From Mycolicibacter sp. MU0102 (lineage in GTDB: Bacteria; Actinomycetota; Actinomycetes; Mycobacteriales; Mycobacteriaceae): DNA of 64,000 nt. Under the pieces are notes generated by a model. It worked only from the letters and a program-made list of their open reading frames with translations, searched no databases and was not told the origin of the DNA. The stretch is taken from positions 3,906,001 to 3,970,000 of the forward strand of contig NZ_OY726398.1 of assembly GCF_963378105.1 (NCBI RefSeq), read 5' to 3'. How positions within the stretch are numbered: position 1 is the stretch's first letter; each line of letters starts with the position of its first letter. The position numbers and the translations under genes are program-made. This document shows positions 25,633 to 36,104 of the stretch, piece after piece.

Positions 25633-26426
25633 ACAACCTGTATCGCGATCTGGCCCCAGTCACCGAAGCGGCCTGGGCCGACATCGAGCAGGAGGCCACC
25701 CGGACCTTCAAGCGGCACATCGCCGGACGCCGGGTGGTCGACGTCAGCGAGCCGGCCGGCCCGACGGCCGCCGCGGTGGGCACCGGTCGGCTGACCGGCA
25801 TCGGCGCGCCGGCCGACGGCGTCGAAGCGCATCTGCGCGACAGCAAACCGCTGGTGCGCCTGCGGGTTCCGTTCACCCTGTCGCGTGACGAGATCGACGA
25901 TGTGGAGCGGGGCTCGCAAGACCCTGACTGGGACCCGGTGAAGGCCGCGGCCAAGAAGCTGGCGTTCGCCGAGGACCGGATCATCTTCGGTGGCTACCCG
26001 GGCGCCGCGGTGGAGGGGATCCGCAGTGCGAGCTCGAACCCGGAGCTGACGCTGCCGGATGACCCGCGCGGCATCCCCGACGTGGTCAGCCAGGCGCTGT
26101 CGGCGCTACGGCTGGCCGGGGTGGACGGCCCGTACTCGGTGCTGTTGTCCGCGGACGCCTACACCAAGGTCGCCGAGACCTCCGATCACGGCTATCCGAT
26201 CCTGGAGCACCTGCGCCGGCTGGTCACCGGCGACATCATCTGGGCGCCGGCGATCGATGGTGCGTTTGTGCTGACCACCCGGGGCGGCGATTTCGACCTG
26301 CGGCTGGGCACCGACGTGTCGATCGGCTACCTGTCGCACGATGCCGAGAACGTGGAGCTCTACCTGCAGGAGACGCTGACGTTCCTGTGCTACACCGCGG
26401 AGGCCGCGGTCGCGCTGACCTGCTAG
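25629..26426 (+). CDS. enc: Encapsulin shell protein (Cfp29-like)
   Basis: The 265-residue protein has the family-1 encapsulin pattern: MNNLYRDLAPVTEAAWADIEQEA at the N-terminus (which forms the cargo-binding region), RVVDVSEPAG, an E-loop around residues 55-85, FAEDRIIFGGYPGA, and the C-terminal DVSIGYLSHDAENVELYLQETLTFL. Proteins of this size form 60-subunit icosahedral shells with the HK97 phage capsid fold. It equals M. tuberculosis Cfp29 (Rv0798c) in length and position. GAAAGGAA precedes the ATG at 25629, which overlaps the DyP stop. It ends 3 bp before purQ on the opposite strand. Confidence 0.97.
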   Translation: MNNLYRDLAPVTEAAWADIEQEATRTFKRHIAGRRVVDVSEPAGPTAAAVGTGRLTGIGAPADGVEAHLRDSKPLVRLRVPFTLSRDEIDDVERGSQDPDWDPVKAAAKKLAFAEDRIIFGGYPGAAVEGIRSASSNPELTLPDDPRGIPDVVSQALSALRLAGVDGPYSVLLSADAYTKVAETSDHGYPILEHLRRLVTGDIIWAPAIDGAFVLTTRGGDFDLRLGTDVSIGYLSHDAENVELYLQETLTFLCYTAEAAVALTC

Positions 26427-26429
26427 AAG

Positions 26430-27104
26430 CTAGACCGACAGCACCGCGTCCAGCGCGGAATAGAACAACCCCAGCCCGTCATCGCTGGGCCCGGTCAGGG
26501 CCTCGATGGCGTGCTCGGGGTGCGGCATCAGCCCGACCACCCGGCCGTTGGCCGAGCTCACGCCGGCGATGTCGCGCAGCGAGCCGTTGATGTTGTCGAG
26601 GTAGCGGAACACCACCCGACCTTCGCCTTCGAGCTCGTCGAGCACCGCTTCGGAGGCCACGTAGCGGCCCTCGCCGGACTTCAGCGGCACCAGCAGGTCG
26701 GCGTCGGGGTCGAACCGGGAGGTCCAGGCCGTGTCGGTGGAGGCCACCCGCAGCCAGACGTCGCGGCAGACGAAGTGCAGGCCCGCGTTGCGGGTCAGGG
26801 CTCCGGGCAGCAGTCCGGCCTCGCACAGCACCTGGAAGCCGTTGCAGATGCCGAGTACCGGCATGCCTTGGCCGGCGGCCTTGATGACCTCGCCCATCAC
26901 CGGGGCGAACCGGGCGATGGCACCGCAGCGCAGGTAGTCGCCGTAGGAGAAGCCGCCGGGCACCACCACGGCGTCAACGCCCTTGAGGTCGGCGTCGGCG
27001 TGCCACAGGCTGACGGGCTCGGCACCGACGAACCGGACCGCGCGGGCGGCGTCGACGTCGTCGAGGGTGCCGGGGAAGGTGATGACGCCGATCCGGGCGC
27101 TCAC
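26430..27104 (-). CDS. purQ: Phosphoribosylformylglycinamidine synthase, glutaminase subunit PurQ
   Basis: A 224-residue class I glutamine amidotransferase that feeds ammonia to PurL. The catalytic cysteine is in GICNGFQVL near residue 87, and the His/Glu pair in MPHPEHAIE near 195. GGFSYGDYLRCGAIA is the usual oxyanion segment. The GTG at 27104 overlaps the purS stop by four bases (GTGA), typical for purSQ. The gene converges on encapsulin with only 3 bp between stops. Confidence 0.97.
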   Translation of the reverse strand: MSARIGVITFPGTLDDVDAARAVRFVGAEPVSLWHADADLKGVDAVVVPGGFSYGDYLRCGAIARFAPVMGEVIKAAGQGMPVLGICNGFQVLCEAGLLPGALTRNAGLHFVCRDVWLRVASTDTAWTSRFDPDADLLVPLKSGEGRYVASEAVLDELEGEGRVVFRYLDNINGSLRDIAGVSSANGRVVGLMPHPEHAIEALTGPSDDGLGLFYSALDAVLSV

Positions 27105-27340
27105 GAGGTCTCCCGGCTGACGGTGAAGTCCTCGATCACCGTGTTGGCCAGCAGCGATTCGGCGATCTCGGCCAGTGCGGCGTCGTCGATCGAATCGTCG
27201 ACTTCGAGCTCGAAGCGCTTGCCCTGCCGCACATCCGACACTCCGGTGTGTCCGAGCCGAGAAAGCGCTCCGACGATCGCCTGTCCCTGCGGGTCAAGGA
27301 TCTCGGCTTTGGGCATCACGTGCACAACCACCCGGGCCAC
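27101..27340 (-). CDS. purS: Phosphoribosylformylglycinamidine synthase subunit PurS
   Basis: A 79-residue PurS: VVVHVMPKAEILDPQGQAIVGALSRLGH at the N-terminus and QGKRFELEVD with IEDFTV near the end. PurS dimers bridge PurL and PurQ in the FGAM synthase complex. The GTG at 27340 starts MARVVVHVMPK. It is divergent from the metallo-beta-lactamase-fold gene with 86 bp between starts, which probably holds promoters in both directions; no clear box could be fixed by eye. Confidence 0.95.
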   Translation of the reverse strand: MARVVVHVMPKAEILDPQGQAIVGALSRLGHTGVSDVRQGKRFELEVDDSIDDAALAEIAESLLANTVIEDFTVSRETS

Positions 27341-27426
27341 GGGTGCTCCCTACTGTCGACGGGGGAATCGGTCGGGTCAACAATACCGATGCCCGTCGGT
27401 GGCGCCGGAGCGCACAATCTTTAGGT

Positions 27427-28065
27427 ATGCAACTGACCCACTTCGGCCATTCCTGCCTGCTCGCCGATTTCGGCGGGACCACGGTGCTGTTCGACCCCGG
27501 CAACTTCTCGCACGGCTTCGAGGGCATCACCGGTCTGGCGGCCATTCTGGTCACTCATCAGCACCCTGATCACGCCGACGTAGCGCGGCTGCCGGCCCTG
27601 ATCGACGCCAACCCGGGTGCCGCGCTCTACGCCGACCCGCAGACCGCGGCCCAGCTGGGGCCGCCCTGGCAGGCGGTGCACGTCGGGGATGCCTTCGACG
27701 TCGGGCCGCTGCGGGTGCGCGGGGTGGGCGGGCAGCACGCGGTGATCCATCCGGAGCTGCCGATGATCGACAACATCTCCTACCTGATCGGCGACGACGA
27801 GCATCCGGCCCGGTTGATGCATCCCGGCGACGCTTTGTTCGTACCCGGTGAACCGGTGGACGTGCTGGCTACCCCGGCGGCGGCGCCGTGGATGAAGATC
27901 TCCGAGGCCGTCGACTACCTACGTGCGGTGGCGCCGCGGGCCGCGGTGCCGATCCACCAGGGCATCATCGCCACCGACGCCCGCGGGATCTATCACGGCC
28001 GCCTGGCCGAGATGGGGCGCGCCGACTTCCAGGTGCTGCCGCAGGAGAGCGCCGTCACCTTCTGA
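27427..28065 (+). CDS. Metallo-beta-lactamase-fold hydrolase, UlaG/YcbG-like (Rv0786c-like)
   Basis: A 212-residue single-domain hydrolase. It starts MQLTHFGHSCLLADFGG, the typical opening of this branch, and carries the HxHxDH metal motif as HQHPDHAD (H44, H46, D48, H49). Later ligands may be H in GQHAVIHPELP, D in HPGDALF and H in IHQGII. Such proteins hydrolyse phosphodiester, lactone or thioester bonds; this one has no assigned substrate. The ATG at 27427 has only a weak TTAGG ahead. It converges on the FAD dehydrogenase with one base between stops. Confidence 0.88.
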   Translation: MQLTHFGHSCLLADFGGTTVLFDPGNFSHGFEGITGLAAILVTHQHPDHADVARLPALIDANPGAALYADPQTAAQLGPPWQAVHVGDAFDVGPLRVRGVGGQHAVIHPELPMIDNISYLIGDDEHPARLMHPGDALFVPGEPVDVLATPAAAPWMKISEAVDYLRAVAPRAAVPIHQGIIATDARGIYHGRLAEMGRADFQVLPQESAVTF

Positions 28066-28066
28066 T

Positions 28067-29722
<1,656 letters not shown>

Positions 29723-29741
29723 GGCGTCCCAGGGTAACGAC

Positions 29742-30455
29742 TCAGGCGCTCAGCTCCGACGTCACATCGACCGGCGGGAGCGGCCAGCGGTAACGCTCCG
29801 GGCGGCAACCGTGGCCCAACGCGGTATCCACCGCCTCCAGCATGGCCTCGGTCACGCCCGGCTTGCTCAGTTGCCGCGCACCTACCGACAGTCGCACCAC
29901 GCCGTCGCGACGGGCGATGCGTTCGCTGGTGGCCACCACCATCCGGCACCACCAGGGCGCGCTGAGAAAGCCGGCCCCCACGCCGATCACCCTGGCCCGC
30001 GAGGTGTGGTCCAGCACCAGGTCGGTGACGCCGTGCAAACCGGCCAGAAGCCGGAAGCCGTTGCGCGGCAATGCCATGACGGTGCCCGGCGACACGGTCC
30101 AGCCGGGCGCGGCGAACAACCGGGTGCGCAGTCCCAGATGTTCCATCACCCGGTCGGCGCCGAGCAGTCGCAGATTGGCCTCGTGGGCGGGCAGCGTGGC
30201 GAACTCGCCGCGACGCTTCTTGGTGGCGGCCTCGTCGAAGCCGTGCAGCACGATCGCCGCGCCGTCGGCGCGCCGCTGCGTCAGCCACTCGACGGTGCCC
30301 GGGTCGCGGTCGAGCCGGTAGTCGGCACCCAGCCGCGGCGCCACCAGCAGCGATACACCGACGCCGCGGGCATCCAGTTGCGCGCAGAAGTCCTCGGCAT
30401 CGGCCTGGGTGTGCGCCCCGATCCCGGAGACGGAGACGATCAGTTGTCCGGTCAC
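29742..30455 (-). CDS. DUF2334-type polysaccharide-deacetylase-fold protein (Rv0784-like)
   Basis: A 237-residue protein with a NodB-like layout: LIVSVSGIG at strand one, VSLLVAPRLGADYRLDRDP, DGAAIVLHGFDE with a metal-type histidine, and RTRLFAAPGWTVSPGTVMALPRNGF. DUF2334 members are deacetylase-like, but the canonical catalytic aspartate pair is not obvious here, so activity is uncertain. The start is a GTG at 30455. The DUF2254 gene lies 61 bp upstream, and that gap holds the inverted repeat at 30490-30509, so this gene may have its own promoter. Confidence 0.78.
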   Translation of the reverse strand: MTGQLIVSVSGIGAHTQADAEDFCAQLDARGVGVSLLVAPRLGADYRLDRDPGTVEWLTQRRADGAAIVLHGFDEAATKKRRGEFATLPAHEANLRLLGADRVMEHLGLRTRLFAAPGWTVSPGTVMALPRNGFRLLAGLHGVTDLVLDHTSRARVIGVGAGFLSAPWWCRMVVATSERIARRDGVVRLSVGARQLSKPGVTEAMLEAVDTALGHGCRPERYRWPLPPVDVTSELSA

Positions 30456-30489
30456 AACATCAGTGTGACCAGCGCAAGTGTCCAGGCGG

Positions 30490-30509
30490 TGACGTCGAGG
30501 AAGACGTCA
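30490..30509. repeat. Inverted repeat between the DUF2254 and DUF2334 genes
   Basis: TGACGTC and GACGTCA are perfect 7-bp arms around GAGGAA. It lies 35 bp before the DUF2334 start and 8 bp after the DUF2254 stop on the minus strand. It could be a regulator site or an attenuating hairpin; there is no T-run to prove a terminator. Confidence 0.45.
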
Positions 30510-30516
30510 GATAGCG

Positions 30517-31860
30517 CTACGGGGTCGCCCGCCGGCGGCTGTGGTCGGCCGGATCGGTGGTGTCGGCGGCGATCGCCTTGAGCCGGGCCAGATCACGGGG
30601 ATGCAGATCCGGCGCCATCTCCAGCGATTCCAGAAGCAGGTCGGTCTGTTCTCGCAGGGCGGGCAGGTGCTCGGGCCGGCCGTATTCCTTGACGTGAGCG
30701 ACCAGCATCCGCAGTACCCGCAGGATCGCCGCCGCCACCATGGGCTGACTGGGCGCAACCTGGCGAAGTTGATCGAAACCGTGCCCGATGTATTCCTTGG
30801 GGTCGAGATCCCAGGGCCGCAACAGTATTCGCCCGTCCGGTCCGGCCACCGCCCGCGGTCGCGGCGGTACCGTCAGCACGCGGCGCAGCAGGCTACCCAC
30901 CCGCAGCGTGGCCTCCACTGCGGTGGTCGGGTCGTTGATCGCCGAGCTGAGCGCACGCAGCCCTATATCGACCAGCTGACGGAAGGCGAAGTCGACGTCT
31001 TCCTGCATGGTGCGACTGTCACTGACGACGACGGCCCGGGACAGCTTGTCCCGCACCCGATCCGGATTGGCCGGCACCGGCCAGATGGTGACCAGTGGCT
31101 GGCCCAGGTGGATGTAGGCACCGACGCGGGTGTCCAACCGGATTGTGGTGCCGGCCGGGATGGCAGCCAGCAGCCGCTGGGGGTTGACCTGACTGACCCA
31201 GCCATTGCCGGGCGAGGTCAGTCGCAATGCATCCGGGGGAACGTCCATGTCCGCCTCGTGGGCGGGTCGCTCGTGAGCGGCGGCGGCCGCGACGGCGTCG
31301 ATCACCATCGAGCCCTCGGCCGCGATCTCCCGCACCACCTGCCCGACCTCCAGCCGGTGGGCCAGGTGGTCGACGTGGGCGATGATCGTGATGACAGTGG
31401 CGATCGTCAGCACGACCGCGACCGTCACCGTCAGCGGCGGCGCGGGGACGGGCGACGATCCATCGAGATCAGGCAGGCTCAGCACGCAGTACACGAACGA
31501 CGCGACCAGCAGGCCGATGACAACCTGGCTGAGCCGGTCCCGGATGAACCACCGCATCACGCGGGGTGAGAGCTGCGAACTCGCCAGCTGCAGGCTGACG
31601 ATGGTCAGCGAGAAGATGACTCCCGCAGTGGTGATGGTCGCGCCGGCGATGGTGGACAGCAGCGTGGTCGCCACGCCGCTGTCCATCTTCAGCAGGAAGC
31701 GCGGCGACGGGCCGATGTTGCGATCCGCCACCCGGGTGATGACGGCGAGCGCCATCCCGCCGAACACGATCACCAACGGCAGCGCGAACAGGCTCTCCCG
31801 GAACCGGTAGGCCAGCGCCGCCGCCCGCACGCTGGGGAAGCGTTCCGACCGGGTATGCAT
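30517..31860 (-). CDS. DUF2254 membrane protein
   Basis: The 447-residue protein has four membrane spans (about residues 25-44, 68-92, 113-131 and 144-164) followed by a long soluble part. The block SGVATTLLSTIAGATITTAGVIFSLTIVSLQLASSQLSPR with TMQEDVDFAFRQLVDIGLRALSSAINDPTTAVEA is characteristic of DUF2254. Function unknown; the loops after the spans (GAYIHLGQPLVTIWPV) suggest a regulatory or channel-like role, which is speculative. The ATG at 31860 overlaps the peroxidase stop by one base (TGATG). Confidence 0.9.
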   Translation of the reverse strand: MHTRSERFPSVRAAALAYRFRESLFALPLVIVFGGMALAVITRVADRNIGPSPRFLLKMDSGVATTLLSTIAGATITTAGVIFSLTIVSLQLASSQLSPRVMRWFIRDRLSQVVIGLLVASFVYCVLSLPDLDGSSPVPAPPLTVTVAVVLTIATVITIIAHVDHLAHRLEVGQVVREIAAEGSMVIDAVAAAAAHERPAHEADMDVPPDALRLTSPGNGWVSQVNPQRLLAAIPAGTTIRLDTRVGAYIHLGQPLVTIWPVPANPDRVRDKLSRAVVVSDSRTMQEDVDFAFRQLVDIGLRALSSAINDPTTAVEATLRVGSLLRRVLTVPPRPRAVAGPDGRILLRPWDLDPKEYIGHGFDQLRQVAPSQPMVAAAILRVLRMLVAHVKEYGRPEHLPALREQTDLLLESLEMAPDLHPRDLARLKAIAADTTDPADHSRRRATP

Positions 31861-32348
31861 CAGCCAGGCAGGACGGCTTCGATGGCGGCGATCACCTCAG
31901 GTGCGTCCGGCACCGTAGTGGGCCGGAAGCGGTTGACGACAGTGGCCCCTGGGGCGAGCAGGAACTTCTCGAAATTCCACTGCACGTCACCGGCGGCGCC
32001 CTCGGCGTCGGCGGTCTGGGTCAGCTCGGCATACAGCGGGTGGCGGTCCGCACCGTTGACGTCGGTCTTGGCCAGCAACGGGAAGGTCACCCCGTAGGTG
32101 GTCGAGCAGAAGGTCGCGATCTCCTCGGCCGTTCCGGGCTCCTGGCCCATGAACTGGTTGCAGGGCACGCCCAGCACGGTCAGGCCGCGATCGCCGTAGT
32201 CCTGCGCGAGCTTCTCCAGCGCGCCGTACTGCGGGGTGAGTCCGCATTTGGACGCGACATTGACCACGAGCACCGCGCGGTCGGCGTAATCGGCCAGCGA
32301 GGTGGAACGGCCGTCAAGGGTGGTCAGCGGGATTTCGGCGAGGCTCAT
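31860..32348 (-). CDS. Glutathione-peroxidase-family thiol peroxidase
   Basis: A 162-residue cysteine-type peroxidase of the GPx/BsaA family. The peroxidatic cysteine is C35 in VASKCGLTPQY; glutamine in PCNQFMGQEPG, tryptophan and asparagine in VQWNFEKFL complete the catalytic tetrad. Actinobacterial members use thioredoxin, since glutathione is absent there. The ATG at 32348 gives MSLAEIPL; an upstream ATG at 32375 lies in the preceding gene. It follows ptrB by 10 bp and couples to DUF2254. It probably detoxifies organic hydroperoxides in the cytoplasm. Confidence 0.94.
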   Translation of the reverse strand: MSLAEIPLTTLDGRSTSLADYADRAVLVVNVASKCGLTPQYGALEKLAQDYGDRGLTVLGVPCNQFMGQEPGTAEEIATFCSTTYGVTFPLLAKTDVNGADRHPLYAELTQTADAEGAAGDVQWNFEKFLLAPGATVVNRFRPTTVPDAPEVIAAIEAVLPG

Positions 32349-32358
32349 GGCCGCGACG

Positions 32359-34485
32359 TTACCCGCAGCCGACAACCGCCAGCAGCCAGGCGTAGGAGAA
32401 GGCGATCTCTTTCCAGCGTTCGTAGCGCCCGGAGATCCCGCCGTGGCCGGCGTTCATCTCGGTTTTCAGCAACACCGGGTTGGCGTCGGTCTTGGTGTGC
32501 CGCAGCGCCGCGACCCACTTCGCCGGCTCGACGTAGTACACCCGGGTGTCGTTCAGGGAGGTCATCGCCAGGATCGGCGGGTATTCCCGGCGGGCGATGT
32601 TCTCGTATGGCGAGTAGGACTTCATGTAGAAGTAGACGTCCTTGTCGTCCAACGGGTTTCCCCACTCGTCCCATTCGATGACGGTCAGCGGCAGCGACGG
32701 GTCCAAGATGGTGGTCAGCGGGTCGACGAACGGCACCTGCGCCACCACCCCGGCGAACAGGTCCGGCGCCAGGTTCGTCACCGCCCCCATCAGCAGGCCG
32801 CCGGCGCTGCCGCCCATCGCCACCAGATGTCCGGGTCGGCAGACCCCCGCATCGATCAGGTGACGTCCCACGGCGACGAAGTCGGTGAAGCTGTTCTTCT
32901 TCTCCAGCAGCTTGCCGCGCTCGTACCACAGCCGGCCCATCTCGCCGCCGCCGCGAACGTGGGCTACGGCGAACACCATCCCCCGGTCCAGCAGCGACAA
33001 CCGTGCGATCGAGAACTGCGGGTCTTCGCACGCCTCGTAGGCCCCGTAGCCGTAAAGCAGTGTGGGAGCCGGGAGTTCGATACCGGCCCGGTGCACGATC
33101 GACACCGGGATCCGGGTGCCGTCCTCGGCGTAGGCCCAGTCGCGGTATTCGACGTAGTCGGTGCTGCGGTATTCGCCCAGCACCGGTTGTTCGCGCAGCA
33201 GTGTGCGTTCACCGGTCGCAAGGTCGATGTCGTAGACCCGCACCGGGGTGATGAACGACGTCGCACCGACCCGCAGTTTCGGGGCGTCCCAGTTCGGGTT
33301 GGTGGCCAGACCCGACGACGTCAGCTCGGTGTCGAAGGTGATCTCCTGCGGCGATTGGAGTTCACCGTCGGGGCCGATCGGCCACAGCTGGATGCGGGGC
33401 AGACCCTCGGCGCGGTACCCGACCACCAGATGGTGGGCGAAGGCATCCACCCCGTCGAGCCGCACGTCGTCGCGTCCGGCGATCAGGGTTTGCTGCGCGG
33501 CCGGATCGCCCGCCTTGGCTACCGGCACTTGCACCAACGTGAAGTTGACCGCACCGTCGTTGTGCAGCATCAGGAATTGGTCCTGGCCGCCGATGATCGC
33601 GTGCTCTACGGCGTACTCGACGCCTTCGCGGCGAGGCAGCACCACGGTGAACTCAGCGTGCGAGTCGGCCGCGTCGGCGTAGCGCACCTCGGTGGTGATC
33701 GACGAGCCGGCCGCGATCAACACGTAGGCGTCACTGCGGGTGCGTCCCACCGACAACCAGAATCGTTCGTCGGCCTCGTGGTAGACCTGCTCGGAAGACT
33801 CTGCCGACACCCCGATTCGGTGGCGCCACACGGTATCCGGTCGCCAGGCCTCGTCGACGGTCGTGTAGTAGACAGTCTGATTGTCGGTCGCCCAGGTCAC
33901 CCCGGCGCCGATCCCGGCGATCTCGTCGGGAAGCAGCTCACTGGTGCGAAGATCCTTGAACCGCAGGGTGTACCGCTCGTCGCCGACGACGTCGACGGAG
34001 TAGGCCAGGATGTGACTGTCCGGGCTGACGCTGGCGGCACCGAGCGCGAAGAAGTCGTGCCCTTCGGCCTCGGCGTTCTGGTCGAGCAGCACCTGCTCGC
34101 TGGGGATCTCGGTGGTCTCGTCGAGCTGCGGTGGATCCCAGTCATCGGGACCGTTGATCGGGCAACGGCAGTGGACGCCGTACTGCTTTCCTTCGAAGGT
34201 GCGCGCGTAGTACCACCAGTCGCCGCGACGCGCGGGTACCGACAGGTCGGTCTCCTTGGTGCGGGCCTTGATCTCGTCGAAAATGGCCTGACGCAAGGGT
34301 TCCAGGTGCGCCGTGGCGGCGTCGGTGTAGGCGTTCTCGGCTTCCAAGTGAGCGATGACAGCGGGATCGGACTTGTCACGCAGCCACTCATAGGAGTCGA
34401 CGAAGACATCCCCGTGATGAGTGCGGGTGCTGTCTACTCGCTTGGCTGAGGGTGGTCCTGGAGGGGTCAGTGACACGTCGGTCAT
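32359..34485 (-). CDS. ptrB: S9 prolyl oligopeptidase family peptidase (oligopeptidase B-like)
   Basis: A 708-residue S9A peptidase. Residues about 15-80 and 400-708 form the catalytic domain, and the middle is a beta-propeller. The serine is in MGGSAGGLLMG, the aspartate in TSLNDTRVYY and the histidine in NAGHGGISGR; a GGGEMGRLWY loop is typical. Oligopeptidase B cuts peptides after basic residues. From memory, M. tuberculosis carries this gene split as ptrBa/ptrBb (Rv0781/Rv0782); here it is a single intact frame. The ATG at 34485 overlaps the purC stop (ATGA), so it is coupled to purC. Confidence 0.95.
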   Translation of the reverse strand: MTDVSLTPPGPPSAKRVDSTRTHHGDVFVDSYEWLRDKSDPAVIAHLEAENAYTDAATAHLEPLRQAIFDEIKARTKETDLSVPARRGDWWYYARTFEGKQYGVHCRCPINGPDDWDPPQLDETTEIPSEQVLLDQNAEAEGHDFFALGAASVSPDSHILAYSVDVVGDERYTLRFKDLRTSELLPDEIAGIGAGVTWATDNQTVYYTTVDEAWRPDTVWRHRIGVSAESSEQVYHEADERFWLSVGRTRSDAYVLIAAGSSITTEVRYADAADSHAEFTVVLPRREGVEYAVEHAIIGGQDQFLMLHNDGAVNFTLVQVPVAKAGDPAAQQTLIAGRDDVRLDGVDAFAHHLVVGYRAEGLPRIQLWPIGPDGELQSPQEITFDTELTSSGLATNPNWDAPKLRVGATSFITPVRVYDIDLATGERTLLREQPVLGEYRSTDYVEYRDWAYAEDGTRIPVSIVHRAGIELPAPTLLYGYGAYEACEDPQFSIARLSLLDRGMVFAVAHVRGGGEMGRLWYERGKLLEKKNSFTDFVAVGRHLIDAGVCRPGHLVAMGGSAGGLLMGAVTNLAPDLFAGVVAQVPFVDPLTTILDPSLPLTVIEWDEWGNPLDDKDVYFYMKSYSPYENIARREYPPILAMTSLNDTRVYYVEPAKWVAALRHTKTDANPVLLKTEMNAGHGGISGRYERWKEIAFSYAWLLAVVGCG

Positions 34486-35378
34486 GCTCCGGGGCCGACC
34501 CAGTCGTCAAAGGACAGACCTGAAATGCGTTCGTAGGCCTCGATGTAACGGGCGCGAGTCGCGGCGATGATGTCGTCCGGCAGCGCCGGGGGCGGCTGAT
34601 CTCCAGAGCGGTCCCAACCGGATTCCGGGCCGGTGAGCCAGTTGCGGACGTACTGCTTGTCGAAGCTGTCCTGCACGACCCCGGCCCGGTAGTGGTCGGC
34701 CGGCCAGTACCGCGACGAGTCGGGAGTGAAGACCTCGTCGGCCAGCACCAGGTTGTCATGTTCGTCGACGCCGAACTCGAACTTGGTGTCGGCGATGATG
34801 ATTCCCTTGGTCAGCGCGTGGTCGGCCGCCTGCACATAGGTCGCCAGGGTGCGGTCGCGCAGCTGGCCGGCGCGTACCGGCCCTACCAGGTCGATCACCT
34901 GCGCGAACGAGATGTTCTCGTCGTGCTCACCGATGTCGGCCTTGGTCGCCGGAGTGAACAGCGGGTTGAGGAACTTGCTGGCTTCCACCAATCCGGGCGG
35001 CAAGGGGATGCCACAGACGGCACCATTGCTCTGGTAGTCCAGCAGGCCCGAGCCGGTCAGGTAGCCGCGCGCCACACACTCCACCGGCATCATCTTCAGC
35101 TGGCGCACCACCAGCGCGCGGCCGAGCACCTCGTCGGGGATGCGCGGGTCGTCGGGCGGCCCGGCCAGGTGATTGGGGGCATCGACGAGGTCGAAGAAGA
35201 AGACACTCATCGCGGTCAGGATGCGGCCCTTGTCCGGGATCTCGCTGTCGAGGATGTAGTCGAACGCCGAGATCCGGTCGGTAGCGACGAACAGCAGATG
35301 CTGCTCATCGATCCGGTAGAGTTCGCGGACTTTGCCGCTGGCCAGGTGCTGGTAATCGGAGAGCGCGGGTCGCGACAT
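34482..35378 (-). CDS. purC: Phosphoribosylaminoimidazole-succinocarboxamide synthase (SAICAR synthetase)
   Basis: A 298-residue PurC joining CAIR and aspartate with ATP. It has YQHLASGKVRELYRID at the N-terminus, ATDRISAFDYIL, VVRQLKMMPVECVARGYLTGSG, IIADTKFEFGVDEHDNLVLADEVFTPDSSRYW and KQYVRNWL. The ATG is at 35378. It is divergent from a small membrane protein gene (37 bp between starts) and heads a six-gene leftward run purC-ptrB-gpx-DUF2254-DUF2334-FAD dehydrogenase, though the later genes may have their own promoters. Confidence 0.97.
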   Translation of the reverse strand: MSRPALSDYQHLASGKVRELYRIDEQHLLFVATDRISAFDYILDSEIPDKGRILTAMSVFFFDLVDAPNHLAGPPDDPRIPDEVLGRALVVRQLKMMPVECVARGYLTGSGLLDYQSNGAVCGIPLPPGLVEASKFLNPLFTPATKADIGEHDENISFAQVIDLVGPVRAGQLRDRTLATYVQAADHALTKGIIIADTKFEFGVDEHDNLVLADEVFTPDSSRYWPADHYRAGVVQDSFDKQYVRNWLTGPESGWDRSGDQPPPALPDDIIAATRARYIEAYERISGLSFDDWVGPGA

Positions 35379-35415
35379 TCGGCCAGCTTAGCGGTAGGCA
35401 CTGTGCTGGGATCGG

Positions 35416-36054
35416 ATGATGACCTCCCGGTTGCTGCCCTACGCCACCTCCCCCGGCCGCCTACTGGCCCAACTGTTCAGCGACCTCGTCGTCGCGGCGT
35501 GGACCTTCTTGTGGGTACTCGTCGCGCTCGCCGTCCATGGCGCGGTCACCACCATCGCCGGTGTCGGGCAGCAGTTCGAGCGCGGCGCCAACGGTGTGGC
35601 CGACAGTTTGACGTCGGCAGGCAAGAGCGCGGACCGTATCCCGCTGGTCGGCGACGCCGTGAGCAAGCCGCTCACCGCGGCGGGCCATGCCGCCGTCGAC
35701 ATCGCCGGGGCCGGCCACAATCTGAACACCACGGCCGGCTGGCTGGCCTACCTGCTCGCGTTCGCGGTCGCGGCCCCGCCGATTCTGGCGGTGGCGATGC
35801 CGTGGCTGGCCTTGCGACTGCGGTTCTTCTTGCGCAAACGAGCGGTGCTGGGGCTGTACGCCACCATGGCCGGGCAGCAACTTCTGGCGCTGCGCGCGCT
35901 GACCAATCGTCCTTTGGGGAAGCTGACCGCGATCAGTCCCGACCCCGCCGGGGCCTGGCGCCACGCAGACCCCGCGGTGATCGGCGGCCTGGCCGCCCTG
36001 GAACTGCACTCCGCGGGCGTGGCCCGGCGATCTCGGCGCGGTCCGGCTCGCTGA
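35416..36054 (+). CDS. Conserved membrane protein (Rv0779c-like)
   Basis: A 212-residue protein with two clear spans: about residues 22-46 (LVVAAWTFLWVLVALAVHGAVTT) and 112-135 (LAYLLAFAVAAPPILAVAMPW). Between them lies a small alanine/glycine-rich stretch with VADSLTSAGKSADRIPLVGDAVSKPL. The C-terminus is cytosolic and ends in an arginine-rich tail. Function unknown. ATG codons at 35416 and 35419 compete as start. It is divergent from purC, as Rv0779c is in M. tuberculosis. Confidence 0.85.
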   Translation: MMTSRLLPYATSPGRLLAQLFSDLVVAAWTFLWVLVALAVHGAVTTIAGVGQQFERGANGVADSLTSAGKSADRIPLVGDAVSKPLTAAGHAAVDIAGAGHNLNTTAGWLAYLLAFAVAAPPILAVAMPWLALRLRFFLRKRAVLGLYATMAGQQLLALRALTNRPLGKLTAISPDPAGAWRHADPAVIGGLAALELHSAGVARRSRRGPAR

Positions 36055-36104
36055 GCGGGGGAAATCGCACGGAACCCGGGCCGGTCGGGCCACGTCCGAC
36101 CTAT

